64,000 bases of DNA. It comes from Mesorhizobium sp. (GTDB taxonomy: Bacteria; Pseudomonadota; Alphaproteobacteria; Rhizobiales; Rhizobiaceae). The notes beneath the pieces are model-generated. The model saw only the letters and a program-made list of their open reading frames with translations. It searched no databases and was not told the DNA's origin. This document shows positions 18,924 through 27,516 of the stretch, in pieces; position 1 is the first letter of the stretch; each line of letters starts with the position of its first letter. Made by a program: the position numbers and the translations under genes. The stretch spans positions 114,325-178,324 of the forward strand of contig SAPZ01000013.1 in assembly GCA_004020875.1 (NCBI GenBank), read 5' to 3'.

Positions 18924-19940
18924 TCATGCCGGGACCGGAGCGTCTTCCCGCAGCAGCCCGTTCTTCTTCAGGTCCTGCCAGAACTCGCCGGGGATCGGGT
19001 AACTGAACCAGGCCAGGTTCTGCTCGAGTTGCTGGACGGTACGGGTGCCGGCGCAGAAGGACGGGATGGCCGGATGCGCCACCACGAACTGCAAGGCGGC
19101 GGCCGGCAGCGGCACGCCATGCGCGCGGCAGACCTCCTCGATCTTCGCCACTTTCTCCATGATCGGTTTTGGCGCCGGCGAATAGTTATACTTTGCGCCG
19201 GGAACGGCGCCGGTGGCCAGGATGCCGGAATTGAAGCCCCCGCCGACCAGCACCGCCGCGCCGCGCTCGACGCAAAGCGGCAGGAACTCGTTGAGGGCTT
19301 CCTGTTCGAGCAGCGTATAGCGGCCCGCCAGCAGAAAGCAGTCTAAGTCGCGCTGCTTCAGTGCCTCGTGGCAAACCTGCCATTCGTTGACCCCGACGCC
19401 GATCGCCTTCACGAGGCCTTCGGAGCGCAGTTTCTCCAATGCCCGCCAGCAGCCATCCATCGCCTGCCGGAAGACCTCCGGCTGCTCGTCTCCACGGGTG
19501 AACCGATCGATGTCATGGATGAACAGCATGTCGATATGTTCGAGCGCCAGGCGCTGCAGCGAATCCTCGAACGACCGCATGGTGCCGTCGTAGGAGTAGT
19601 CGAAATTCATGGTGTTCGGGGCGGCGTTCGACCACGGCGCGAAGTCGATCTCGGAGCGTTTCGCGGGCTTCAGCACCCGGCCCACCTTGCTGGCGAGGAC
19701 GAACTCGTCGCGCTTCTTCCAGCGCAGCGAATGCCCGGCCCGCAGTTCCGAAAGGCCGTGGCCGTACATCGGCGCCGTGTCGTAGAAACGTATGCCGGCG
19801 TCCCAGGCGGTCTGAACCATGGCATCCGCGGTCTGCTCGTCTATGGGCTGAAGGAAATTGCCGATAGGAGCGGTTCCGAACGCGAAGGCCGTTACGTTGA
19901 GGCCGGATCGGCCGAATACGCGCTTATCAGACGGCTTCAT
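18924..19940 (-). CDS. Aldo/keto reductase, L-fucose / D-threo-aldose dehydrogenase-like
   Basis: 338 residues. The AKR tetrad is visible: Asp and Tyr in FYDTAPMYGHG, Lys in FVLASKVGRV and His in MLFIHDID. The length and the RAGHSLRW and SYDGTMRSFEDSLQRL stretches resemble the dehydrogenases that oxidise aldoses such as L-fucose at C1. GAGAGGATATC precedes the ATG. A TAACC-N4-GGTTA operator is 16 bp upstream and a second site 130 bp upstream, shared with the divergent acyl-CoA dehydrogenase operon. Confidence 0.87.
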   Translation of the reverse strand: MKPSDKRVFGRSGLNVTAFAFGTAPIGNFLQPIDEQTADAMVQTAWDAGIRFYDTAPMYGHGLSELRAGHSLRWKKRDEFVLASKVGRVLKPAKRSEIDFAPWSNAAPNTMNFDYSYDGTMRSFEDSLQRLALEHIDMLFIHDIDRFTRGDEQPEVFRQAMDGCWRALEKLRSEGLVKAIGVGVNEWQVCHEALKQRDLDCFLLAGRYTLLEQEALNEFLPLCVERGAAVLVGGGFNSGILATGAVPGAKYNYSPAPKPIMEKVAKIEEVCRAHGVPLPAAALQFVVAHPAIPSFCAGTRTVQQLEQNLAWFSYPIPGEFWQDLKKNGLLREDAPVPA

Positions 19941-19955
19941 GATATCCTCTCTTAG

Positions 19956-19969
19956 TAACCATCTGGTTA
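19956..19969. promoter_or_regulatory. TAAC-N6-GTTA operator, site 1
   Basis: TAACC-ATCT-GGTTA, a perfect 5-bp inverted repeat around ATCT. It lies 16 bp upstream of the aldo/keto reductase start. It has the same pattern as sites 2-5 in this window. Presumed operator of the TetR-type regulator at 36578-37237. Confidence 0.6.
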
Positions 19970-20068
19970 TTTCTAGTTAAGTTCGGCCGGCGCCGCAAGC
20001 GCTTGTAATGGCAACGCATCCCGAACCGAAGTCCACCGCTTGACGCCGGCGACGATTCCAGCGTAGGA

Positions 20069-20084
20069 GTAACTAGATAGTTAC
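20069..20084. promoter_or_regulatory. TAAC-N6-GTTA operator, site 2
   Basis: GTAACTA-GA-TAGTTAC, a 7-bp perfect inverted repeat. It lies 17 bp upstream of the acyl-CoA dehydrogenase GTG start, where a bound protein would block transcription or translation start. Its 14-bp core is identical to that of site 3. Confidence 0.65.
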
Positions 20085-20100
20085 ATAGGGGAGATCGGCC

Positions 20101-21246
20101 GTGCCGCTGAGCGAAACGCAGCAGCAGGTGCGCGAGATGGCGCGCCAATTTGCCGAGGACGTCATTCGTCCGGTTGCCGAGGCACTCGACCGGGATGAGC
20201 GCTTTCCCGGCGAGATATATGAGCAGATGGGCGAGCTCGGTCTCTTCGGTATCGGCGTTCCGGAGGCCATGGGCGGCCCCGGCTTCGACACGCTTACCTA
20301 TGCGCTGGTGATGGAAGAACTGTCGCGCGGCTATGCGTCCGTCGCCGATCAATGCGGCCTCGTCGAGCTGATCAGCACCTTGCTTGTTCAACATGGCAGC
20401 GAGCTGCAGCGGCAACAGTGGTTGGGTCCGGTCATGCGCGCCGACAAGAAGGCTGCCTACTGTATCACCGAGCCTGAAGCGGGCACCGACGTTTCCGGGA
20501 TACGCACCACCGCGACGCGCGACGGGGATGGATGGCGGCTGAACGGCGGCAAGATCTGGATCCACAACGCGCCGGTCGCCGACGTCGGTTTCGTGCTGGC
20601 GCGCACCGACAAGGATGCAGGCCATCGCGGCATGTCGATCTTCATCGTCGACCTGCACGCCAAGGGAATAGAGCGCGGGCCGAAGGAACATAAGATGGGG
20701 CAGCGGGCCAGCCAGGTCGGCGCGCTCAATTTCAACGATGTCGTCCTGGGTCCCGAAGCGCTGCTGGGCGAACAAGGTCGCGGTTTCCACATGATGATGA
20801 GCGTACTCGACAAGGGGCGTGTCGGCATCGCCTCGCTGGCCGTCGGCATTGCGCAGGCCGGGCTCGAGGCGGCGGTCGACTATGCGCAGCAGCGGCGTCA
20901 GTTCGGCAAGCCGATTGCCGACTTCCAGGGCGTGCAGTGGCTGCTTGCCGACATGGCGAAGGACATCGAGGCGGCCCGTCTGCTCGTGCGCAGCGCCGCC
21001 GAGAAGATCGACGCGGGGGAGAATGCGACCAAGGCCTGCTCGATCGCCAAATGTTTCGCGGGAGACATGGCCGTGGCACGCACCGCCGATGCCGTGCAGG
21101 TCTTCGGCGGCTCCGGCTACATACGCGGCTTCGAGGTCGAGCGGCTCTATCGGGATGCCAAGATCACGCAGATCTATGAAGGCACCAACCAGATCCAGCG
21201 CATGATCATCGCCCGCGAGCTCCTCAAGCATGGAGCCCGGGCGTGA
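20101..21246 (+). CDS. Acyl-CoA dehydrogenase
   Basis: 381 residues starting at GTG with GGGGAG 8 nt upstream. Typical motifs are YCITEPEAGTDVSGI (FAD/substrate contact), MGQRASQVGALNFNDV, and the C-terminal ITQIYEGTNQIQRMIIAREL, where the Glu is the usual catalytic base. It introduces an alpha,beta double bond into an acyl-CoA, passing electrons to ETF. It starts a four-gene operon with SDR, DUF993 and TIM-barrel genes; its stop overlaps the SDR start (GTGA). Acyl-CoA specificity is unknown, but the mix with sugar-type genes is unusual. Confidence 0.92.
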   Translation: MPLSETQQQVREMARQFAEDVIRPVAEALDRDERFPGEIYEQMGELGLFGIGVPEAMGGPGFDTLTYALVMEELSRGYASVADQCGLVELISTLLVQHGSELQRQQWLGPVMRADKKAAYCITEPEAGTDVSGIRTTATRDGDGWRLNGGKIWIHNAPVADVGFVLARTDKDAGHRGMSIFIVDLHAKGIERGPKEHKMGQRASQVGALNFNDVVLGPEALLGEQGRGFHMMMSVLDKGRVGIASLAVGIAQAGLEAAVDYAQQRRQFGKPIADFQGVQWLLADMAKDIEAARLLVRSAAEKIDAGENATKACSIAKCFAGDMAVARTADAVQVFGGSGYIRGFEVERLYRDAKITQIYEGTNQIQRMIIARELLKHGARA

Positions 21247-22025
21247 GTGCCGGATCGCGTCATGCGGCCTTCGTCACGGGATCGAGCCGCGGGATCGGGC
21301 TGGCGGCTGCATTGGAGCTCGCGCGGCGCGGGTTCGGCGTGGCGCTCAACGGTCCGGCCGATGACGAGGAATTGAAATCCGCCGAAGCCGCAGTCGCTGC
21401 GCTCGGCGTTCCGGTCGCGCGTGTCGCGGGCGACGTCGCAGATCTGGGCGGCCACGAAAGCATGCTCGAAGCCGCCGAGGCCGCAATCGGTCCCCTGTCG
21501 ACGCTGATCAACAATGCCGGCGTGTCGGTCATCTCGCGCGGCGACCCGCTCGACGTCACGGAGGAGAGCTATGACCGCTGCCAGGCAATCAACACGAAGG
21601 CCCAGTTCTTCCTGTCGCAGCGTTGGGCCAGGCGGCTGCTTGCCCGCGAGCGCGATGACGGCCGCTTCTACAGCCTGATCAACGTCTCTTCCTCAAATGC
21701 CACGGCGGTGGCGGAGCCGCGCGCCGAATATTGCGTGTCCAAGGCCGGATCCGCGATGGTCAGCCAGGTCTTCGCCGTCCGCCTCGGCCGCGAGAACATC
21801 GCCGTCTACGACATCAGGCCTGGCCTGATCGAAACGGCCATGACCAAGGCGGTCAGCGAGACTTACCAGCGCCGCATCGACGAGGAAGGGCTGACACTGA
21901 TCCGCCGCCTCGGCAAGCCGGAAGATGTCGGTCGCGTCATGGCGACGCTCGCCACGGGCGAGCTGCCCTATACGACCGGCCATGTCATTGCCGTCGATGC
22001 GGGCATGCTGGTGCCGCGGTTCTGA
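21243..22025 (+). CDS. Short-chain dehydrogenase/reductase (3-oxoacyl-ACP reductase-like)
   Basis: 260 residues from GTG at 21243. The cofactor site is FVTGSSRGIGLAAALEL, then INNAGVSV, and the catalytic Ser-Tyr-Lys in INVSSSNATAV and YCVSKAG. C-terminal ...TGHVIAVDAGM is typical of classical SDRs. It could act on a hydroxyacyl-CoA or on a polyol/sugar; the coupled position after an acyl-CoA dehydrogenase does not decide this. Confidence 0.88.
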   Translation: MSAGSRHAAFVTGSSRGIGLAAALELARRGFGVALNGPADDEELKSAEAAVAALGVPVARVAGDVADLGGHESMLEAAEAAIGPLSTLINNAGVSVISRGDPLDVTEESYDRCQAINTKAQFFLSQRWARRLLARERDDGRFYSLINVSSSNATAVAEPRAEYCVSKAGSAMVSQVFAVRLGRENIAVYDIRPGLIETAMTKAVSETYQRRIDEEGLTLIRRLGKPEDVGRVMATLATGELPYTTGHVIAVDAGMLVPRF

Positions 22026-22052
22026 CCGCGGCGCAGCGTCAGGGAGAACGCC

Positions 22053-23201
22053 ATGATCATCCAGCTGCCGGATAGCACGGGCAGACTTTCCGACTACCGT
22101 CTTCAGGGCAAGACAATACCGGCCGCGCGATTGTCCCTCGATGCGCCACGTACCGTGCTGTCGGCGGCCCATGTTGTGGCCGATCCTTTCAGCGTCAGCG
22201 ATCCCGGCGGCCCCGCCGCCATCGACTGGAAGGCCACGATGGCATTCAGGCGCCATCTTCACGGCCTCGGCCTCGGCATCGCCGAGGCGATGGACACCGC
22301 GCAGCGTGGCATGGGCCTCGACTGGCCTTCGGCCTTGGAGCTCATCCGCAGGACCAGGAGCGAGCTGCCCGAAACGCTCGTCTTCAACGGCGCCGGCACC
22401 GATCAGCTCGGACCGGCCGATGCACGTTCGCTCGACGATGTCCGCCGAGCCTATTTCGAGCAGATCGAGGCCATCCAGCAGGTCGGCGGCAGATTGATCG
22501 TCATGGCCAGCCGGGCGTTGGCGGTCGTGGCGCGATCGCCCCTCGATTATGTTTCGATCTATGGCGACGTGCTCGCGCGCTGCGACAGGCCGGTGATCCT
22601 GCACTGGCTGGGCGAGATGTTCGATCCAGCCCTCACGGGTTATTGGGGTGCCGGCCGCTTCGAGGACGCGCTCGAGACGGTCTTGGCGATTATCGGAAAC
22701 AACACCGCCAGGGTCGACGGCATCAAGATCTCGCTTCTCGACAAGGAGAAGGAAATCGCGATGCGCCGCCGTCTGCCCGCCGGCGTGAAGATGTATACCG
22801 GCGACGACTTCAATTATCCGGAGCTGATCGCGGGTGACGAGCAGGGTTTCTCGCATGCCCTTCTTGGTATCTTCGATCCTCTGGCGCCGGCCGCCGCCTA
22901 CGCCATCGATCGGCTCGGCCGAGGCGATACCCAAGGCTTCCACGCCACGCTGGATCCGACCGTTCCGCTCGCGCGCCTGATCTTTCGAGCGCCCACGCAA
23001 TACTACAAGACCGGGGTCGTGTTCCTTGCCTGGCTGAACGGGTTCCAGGATCATTTCATCATGCTGGGAGGCGCTCAGTCGATGCGGCCGCTGCCCTATT
23101 TCGTGGAGGTATTCAAGTTGGCCGATAGCTGCGGCCTCCTGGCGGATCCCGAACTGGCCGCCGCGCGCATGCGCAAGTTGCTTGCCCTTTACGGTCTCTG
23201 A
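22053..23201 (+). CDS. DUF993 family protein (dihydrodipicolinate synthase/aldolase-like)
   Basis: 382 residues, normal for DUF993. Recognisable stretches are MGLDWPSALELIRRTRSE, VILHWLGEMFDPALTGYWG, and the Lys-containing VDGIKISLLDKEKEI, at the place where a Schiff-base Lys stands in DHDPS-like TIM barrels. GGGAG stands 8 nt before the ATG. No function is established for DUF993 as far as I know; the fold and context point to an aldolase or retro-aldol step on a sugar-like intermediate. Such genes tend to occur with the isomerase type found immediately downstream (8-bp gap). Confidence 0.8.
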   Translation: MIIQLPDSTGRLSDYRLQGKTIPAARLSLDAPRTVLSAAHVVADPFSVSDPGGPAAIDWKATMAFRRHLHGLGLGIAEAMDTAQRGMGLDWPSALELIRRTRSELPETLVFNGAGTDQLGPADARSLDDVRRAYFEQIEAIQQVGGRLIVMASRALAVVARSPLDYVSIYGDVLARCDRPVILHWLGEMFDPALTGYWGAGRFEDALETVLAIIGNNTARVDGIKISLLDKEKEIAMRRRLPAGVKMYTGDDFNYPELIAGDEQGFSHALLGIFDPLAPAAAYAIDRLGRGDTQGFHATLDPTVPLARLIFRAPTQYYKTGVVFLAWLNGFQDHFIMLGGAQSMRPLPYFVEVFKLADSCGLLADPELAAARMRKLLALYGL

Positions 23202-23209
23202 TCAGCACT

Positions 23210-24070
23210 ATGCGCGATTTTGCGAAGGATCATTCCGCACTGGCGCTGAACACAGCGACGCTCGGCCATAATCTGGACGGGCACGGCGCAGGCTGGCCCA
23301 TCGAGCGTGTGATCGAGGCCTGTGCCGAACGTGGGCTGGGTGGCATAGTCTTCTGGCGCCGTGAAATCGGCGGCCGCGCCGTCGAGATAGGCGAGCGGGT
23401 TCGCGCGGCCGGCCTGAGTGTCGTCGGCCTGTGCCGCGCGCCTTATCTCACCGGCCCGTTGGCGCTGCCTGGCCGCGCGGCGATCATGGACGATTTCCGT
23501 GGCGCAATCGACATGGCTGCCGGTCTTGGCGCGCCTGTCCTGACCGTCGTCGCCGGTGGGGTGGAGCCGGGGACGAAAGGCATCGGCGAAAGCCTCAAGC
23601 TGGTTGCGGATCGTGTCGCCGAAGCGGCGCCCTACGCGGCGACCAGCAACGTTCGCCTGGCTATCGAGCCGTTGCACCCGGTTTACGGCGGCGATCGGTC
23701 CTGCCTGGTGACGATGCGCGACGCGGTCGATCTTTGCCTTGCCATTGATGCGCCCAATGTTGGCGTCGCGGTAGACGTCTACCACGTCTGGTGGGATTGC
23801 AGGCTGGCCGGCGAACTGCTGCGGGCCGGGCCGAAACGCATTTTCGGCTATCACCTTTGCGATTGGCTGGCGCAGACAGGCGACGTGCTGCTCGACCGCG
23901 GCATGATGGGAGACGGCGTGGCCGACCTGAAGGCGATCCGCGCGGCGGTGGAAGCGGCCGCCTATGACGGATCGTGCGAGGTGGAGGTGTTCTCGGCGCG
24001 GAACTGGTGGAAGCGTGACCCCCGGGACGTGCTGGATATTTGCGTGGAGCGCTTCCGCTCCGTTTGTTGA
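23210..24070 (+). CDS. Sugar phosphate isomerase/epimerase-like TIM-barrel protein
   Basis: 286 residues of the AP_endonuc_2/xylose-isomerase-like superfamily. The metal-site pattern includes Glu in LAIEPLHPVYGGDRS, Asp/His in VAVDVYHVWWD, His in GYHLCDW and a late Glu in CEVEVFSA. It probably isomerises or epimerises a sugar or keto-acid. It is the last gene of the acyl-CoA dehydrogenase operon and converges with the enoyl-CoA hydratase gene across 125 bp of noncoding DNA. Confidence 0.82.
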   Translation: MRDFAKDHSALALNTATLGHNLDGHGAGWPIERVIEACAERGLGGIVFWRREIGGRAVEIGERVRAAGLSVVGLCRAPYLTGPLALPGRAAIMDDFRGAIDMAAGLGAPVLTVVAGGVEPGTKGIGESLKLVADRVAEAAPYAATSNVRLAIEPLHPVYGGDRSCLVTMRDAVDLCLAIDAPNVGVAVDVYHVWWDCRLAGELLRAGPKRIFGYHLCDWLAQTGDVLLDRGMMGDGVADLKAIRAAVEAAAYDGSCEVEVFSARNWWKRDPRDVLDICVERFRSVC

Positions 24071-24195
24071 AGACAGAGGCTGGATAACCGGGCACGGCTC
24101 GCAGCCCTGCGGGGATCCCAGGTTCGAGGGACTGTTTAGCGGTCAGCCACCACCCTGTGAAACAGACTTATAGCGTCTTCAGATCGGGCCCGGGG

Positions 24196-24966
24196 TCAAT
24201 CCCCCGATCGGCGGCCCTTTTCCCGGAAGGCAGCCAGGCCCGCCCGAAGGTCATCGCTGCCAGCGGCGATCCGTCCGGCAAACGCATCCAGGACACGCTC
24301 CCGTTCCTCGCCTTCGGCAGCGTTGAGGAGCATCTTGGCGAGCTCCGTGGCGGTGGCGGACCGGCTTGCAACGATAGCTGCAAGTTCCTCGGCCGCCGCG
24401 AGGCCGCCACCCTTGCCGACGACCTTGTCGACGAGCGACAATCTCAAGGCCTCTTCGGCGGAATAGACCTCGCCGAAGAGCGACATGCGGCGGATCAACT
24501 GGGTGCCGAAACGGCGAGCCGTGCGCTGGGTGCCCGACCAGCCCGGTATGATCCCAAGGCCGGTTTCAGGCAGACCGATGCGGGCGTGGCTCTCGGCGAT
24601 CCGATAGTCGGCGCAGGCCGCAAGCTCCAGGCCTCCGCCAAGGCAGTGGCCGTTGAGGACGGCAATGACCGGTTGCGAGAGCCTGGCGAGAGCGTCGAAG
24701 CCGGCATGGCCGTCGCGGATCCAGTGGCGCGCGAACTCCGCCGGGTCGAGCGCGCTCCAGGCGGCCACGTCCCCGCCCGCGCAGAATGACTTCTCGCCCT
24801 CGCCGGTCAGGATCAGCACCTTGGCCGCGGAACGCTCCACCGCCCTGCACAGCGGAACGAGCGCATCGACCATCGCGGCATCGAGCGCGTTGAGCTTCTC
24901 AGGCCGGCGGATCGTCATTCGCGCCACCGGCCCGTCGAAGCTGAGGTCGAGGCGGGGATCGCTCAC
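24196..24966 (-). CDS. Enoyl-CoA hydratase/isomerase family protein
   Basis: 256 residues from the GTG at 24966, which overlaps the CoA-transferase stop (GTGA); a longer frame upstream belongs to the transferase region. Oxyanion-hole motifs are KSFCAGGDVAAW and NGHCLGGGLELAACADYRIA, and the second active-site region is LPETGLGIIPGWSGTQRTAR. It likely hydrates the enoyl-CoA made by the acyl-CoA dehydrogenase of the same regulon. Confidence 0.9.
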   Translation of the reverse strand: MSDPRLDLSFDGPVARMTIRRPEKLNALDAAMVDALVPLCRAVERSAAKVLILTGEGEKSFCAGGDVAAWSALDPAEFARHWIRDGHAGFDALARLSQPVIAVLNGHCLGGGLELAACADYRIAESHARIGLPETGLGIIPGWSGTQRTARRFGTQLIRRMSLFGEVYSAEEALRLSLVDKVVGKGGGLAAAEELAAIVASRSATATELAKMLLNAAEGEERERVLDAFAGRIAAGSDDLRAGLAAFREKGRRSGD

Positions 24967-26534
24967 AGCCGCAACCCTATCGGTTGGTCGAGGAACAGTG
25001 CCTCGTCCATCTGCTTCAGTCCCGGCGAGACCGCCAGAGGAGACGCCGCCTGCCGCAGGACATCGCGTTCGAGGTCGAGCCCGGGAGCTATTTCGGTGAC
25101 GACCAGGCCGTCGGCCGCCAGGCGGATGACGCATCTTTCCGTCACATAGGTGACGTCCTGGCCCTGGCTGACGGCGCGCGCGCCTGAGAAGCTGACCTGG
25201 TCCACCTTCGGAACGATCTTGGCGACCTTGCCTTCCTTGTCGATGACCAGCTTGCCGTTCTCCAGCCGCATCTTCGCGCCGGCGTTGAAGTTGCCGGAGA
25301 ACACAATCTTGCGCGCTCGCGAGGTTATGTCCACGAAGCCGCCGGCGCCGGCGGTGCGATGCGGCGTCGAGGAAAGACGCGAGACGTTGACGGATCCGTC
25401 GGAGCCGATTTCGAGGAATGACAGCAAGGAGCAGTCGAAGCCCCCGGCCTGGAAGTAGGTGAAAAGGTGCGGGGAGGCGACGAAGGCCTCTGCGTTGGAG
25501 GCGCAGCCGAACTTGAAATCGAGCAATGGCACGCCGCCCACCGGACCCTGCTCGATCACCCAGGTGACGGCGCCGTACAGGCCCTCTTCGATCAGGATGC
25601 GCGGCACGTTGGCCGAGATGCCGAAGCCGATATTGACCGCCCAGCCCGCTCGAAGCTCCTGCGCGACGCGGCGCGCGATGACCTTGGAGACATTGTATTC
25701 CGGGGTGCGGAACGTGTGCAGCGGCCGGAACAGTTCTCCCGATATCGCCGGGTCATAAGCCGTCGCCGTGGTCTGCAGCTGATCCGGCGCCTCGACGATG
25801 AAATCCACCAGGATACCAGGCACATGCACATCATGCGGCCGCAGCGTGCCCTGAGCCGCGACGCGCTTGACCTGGGCAATGACGATGCCGCCGCAGTTGC
25901 GCGCCGCAAGCGCCATTTCCATCGCGCCGAGCGTCGCGCCTTCCTGCTCGAAGGTGAGGTTTCCCTTCTCGTCCGCCGTGGTCGCGCGGATGATCGCCAC
26001 ATCCGGCCTAAGGGGAGGGAAGTGGAGCCAGGTCTCGCCGTTGAATTCGACGCGCCGCACGATCGGCGCCTTCCGGGCCGAAGCGTTCATGGCTCCGCCC
26101 TCGAGTATCGGATCGACAAATGTGTCCATGCCGACCTTGGTCAACACGCCCGGACGCTGCGCCGCGCCCTCGCGCAGCATGTCGAACACGATTCCGGAGG
26201 GGAAGTTCCAAGCCGCCACATCTTCGGCCACGATACGCTGCCAGATCAGCGGCGGCTCGGCATTGGTGGGTCCTGAGGGATATGAGCCGCCGATGATGCG
26301 GCTGATCAGGCCCGGCAGGGCGATGTGGTCGACCCCCTTGGTGCCGAACATGTCGCCGGCGGCAATCGGATGGATGGTGGTGATGTTGCGCGGCGCCCCT
26401 TCGGCCGCGAAGCGTTTGCCAAGGGCTTCAAGCACGGCGTCCGGGCAAAGCAGGCCGGACGACGAATTGACCGCTACCACCGCTGCGTCGCGAATCTGAG
26501 CGACGGCCTCCGCCGCGGACCTGACCTTGCTCAC
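24963..26534 (-). CDS. Acetate/propionate-type CoA-transferase (family I)
   Basis: 523 residues from the GTG at 26534, preceded by GGAGAGG; the open frame upstream to 26954 crosses the promoter and is not coding. Both halves of a fused alpha/beta CoA-transferase are present. The catalytic Glu is probably that in TWVIEQGPVGGVPLLD, near residue 325. The length matches propionate CoA-transferase (about 520). It would activate or exchange a carboxylic acid onto CoA for the beta-oxidation-like enzymes. Operator site 3 lies 29 bp upstream. Confidence 0.9.
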   Translation of the reverse strand: MSKVRSAAEAVAQIRDAAVVAVNSSSGLLCPDAVLEALGKRFAAEGAPRNITTIHPIAAGDMFGTKGVDHIALPGLISRIIGGSYPSGPTNAEPPLIWQRIVAEDVAAWNFPSGIVFDMLREGAAQRPGVLTKVGMDTFVDPILEGGAMNASARKAPIVRRVEFNGETWLHFPPLRPDVAIIRATTADEKGNLTFEQEGATLGAMEMALAARNCGGIVIAQVKRVAAQGTLRPHDVHVPGILVDFIVEAPDQLQTTATAYDPAISGELFRPLHTFRTPEYNVSKVIARRVAQELRAGWAVNIGFGISANVPRILIEEGLYGAVTWVIEQGPVGGVPLLDFKFGCASNAEAFVASPHLFTYFQAGGFDCSLLSFLEIGSDGSVNVSRLSSTPHRTAGAGGFVDITSRARKIVFSGNFNAGAKMRLENGKLVIDKEGKVAKIVPKVDQVSFSGARAVSQGQDVTYVTERCVIRLAADGLVVTEIAPGLDLERDVLRQAASPLAVSPGLKQMDEALFLDQPIGLRL

Positions 26535-26562
26535 GCTTCCTCTCCATAAGGCTTGGCAATAA

Positions 26563-26578
26563 GTAACTAGATAGTTAT
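26563..26578. promoter_or_regulatory. TAAC-N6-GTTA operator, site 3
   Basis: GTAACTAGATAGTTAT, with the same 14-bp core (TAACTAGATAGTTA) as site 2 some 6.5 kb away. It lies between the divergent CoA-transferase (start 29 bp away) and aldo/keto reductase (start 71 bp away) genes, so one bound regulator could control both. Confidence 0.65.
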
Positions 26579-26648
26579 AAACGTGATATAGCCGCCTGCG
26601 GCTTGCAAGGCAAGCTCCGCGCCGACGGCAACGAGTGGGAGGATTTCG

Positions 26649-27470
26649 ATGAACATCATGTTCCAGAAGACGAACCAGCGGATGTTTGGAACTTTCCCTC
26701 TGAAGGGGGATACGTTGCGCTCCGCGATCGCGGCAGCGATCGATGCGGGTTACCGCGCATTCGACACGGCTCAGGCTTATGGCAATGAAGCCGACACCGG
26801 CCTGGCCTTGGTCGAGAGCGGCATAGCCAGGGACGAGCTCTGCATCACGACAAAGGTCACCGTGGAGAATTTCTCGCAAGAGCGGTTCATGCGATCCGTC
26901 GAACAATCGTTGCAGGATTTGAAGTTGGATCGTGTCGACATTCTGTTGCTTCACTGGCCGACGCCGGGAGGCGACATCAAGCTCTCACTTGAACTGCTTC
27001 AGGAGGCACAGGAACGGGGTTTCGCCGGCACCATTGGAGTTTCGAACTACACGGCGGCGATGATGCGCCAGGCGAAGCAGATCAGCGGCGTGCCGCTGGT
27101 AACCAATCAGGTGGAATTCCATCCGCTTCTTGACCAGCGCAAACTGCTGGCGGCCGCGAGTGAAACAGGTATCCCGCTGTCATCCTACTGCTCGGTCGCG
27201 CGCGGCGAGGTCTTCAAGCATCCGCTTTTCGCCGATATCGGCGCGGCATACGGCAAGTCGGCCGCCCAGGTCGTGCTGCGCTGGATCCTGCAGAAGGGTT
27301 TGCCGATCAACACGATGTCCACCAAGCCGGACAACATCCGCTCGAATTTCGACGTGATGGACTTCACCTTGTCGAGTATCGACATGGGCCGCATTGACGC
27401 CATGAATGCCGTCGGTTATCGCGTTGTCGGGAAACGGCTGATCCCATATGCGCCGGATTTCGACGTCTGA
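26649..27470 (+). CDS. Aldo/keto reductase, 2,5-diketo-D-gluconate reductase-like
   Basis: 273 residues with GGGAGG ahead of the ATG. The AKR tetrad is Asp/Tyr in AFDTAQAYGNE, Lys in CITTKVTVEN and His in DILLLHWP. The NADPH-binding region near the C-terminus (INTMSTKPDNIRSNF) is present. It acts on carbonyls of sugars or small aldehydes. It is transcribed divergently from the CoA-transferase and convergently to the GMC oxidoreductase. Confidence 0.88.
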   Translation: MNIMFQKTNQRMFGTFPLKGDTLRSAIAAAIDAGYRAFDTAQAYGNEADTGLALVESGIARDELCITTKVTVENFSQERFMRSVEQSLQDLKLDRVDILLLHWPTPGGDIKLSLELLQEAQERGFAGTIGVSNYTAAMMRQAKQISGVPLVTNQVEFHPLLDQRKLLAAASETGIPLSSYCSVARGEVFKHPLFADIGAAYGKSAAQVVLRWILQKGLPINTMSTKPDNIRSNFDVMDFTLSSIDMGRIDAMNAVGYRVVGKRLIPYAPDFDV

Positions 27471-27516
27471 GAGCGCGAACGGGGAGAGCGATTAGGTCCG
27501 AGGCGACCGGCAAACG

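Noticed and set aside
19927-21231. 434-aa open frame on the minus strand
   Set aside because: Shadow of the acyl-CoA dehydrogenase gene; it also crosses the operator region and has no family motifs.
21693-23054. 453-aa open frame on the minus strand
   Set aside because: Antisense to the SDR and DUF993 genes, both of which have clear motifs and ribosome binding sites.
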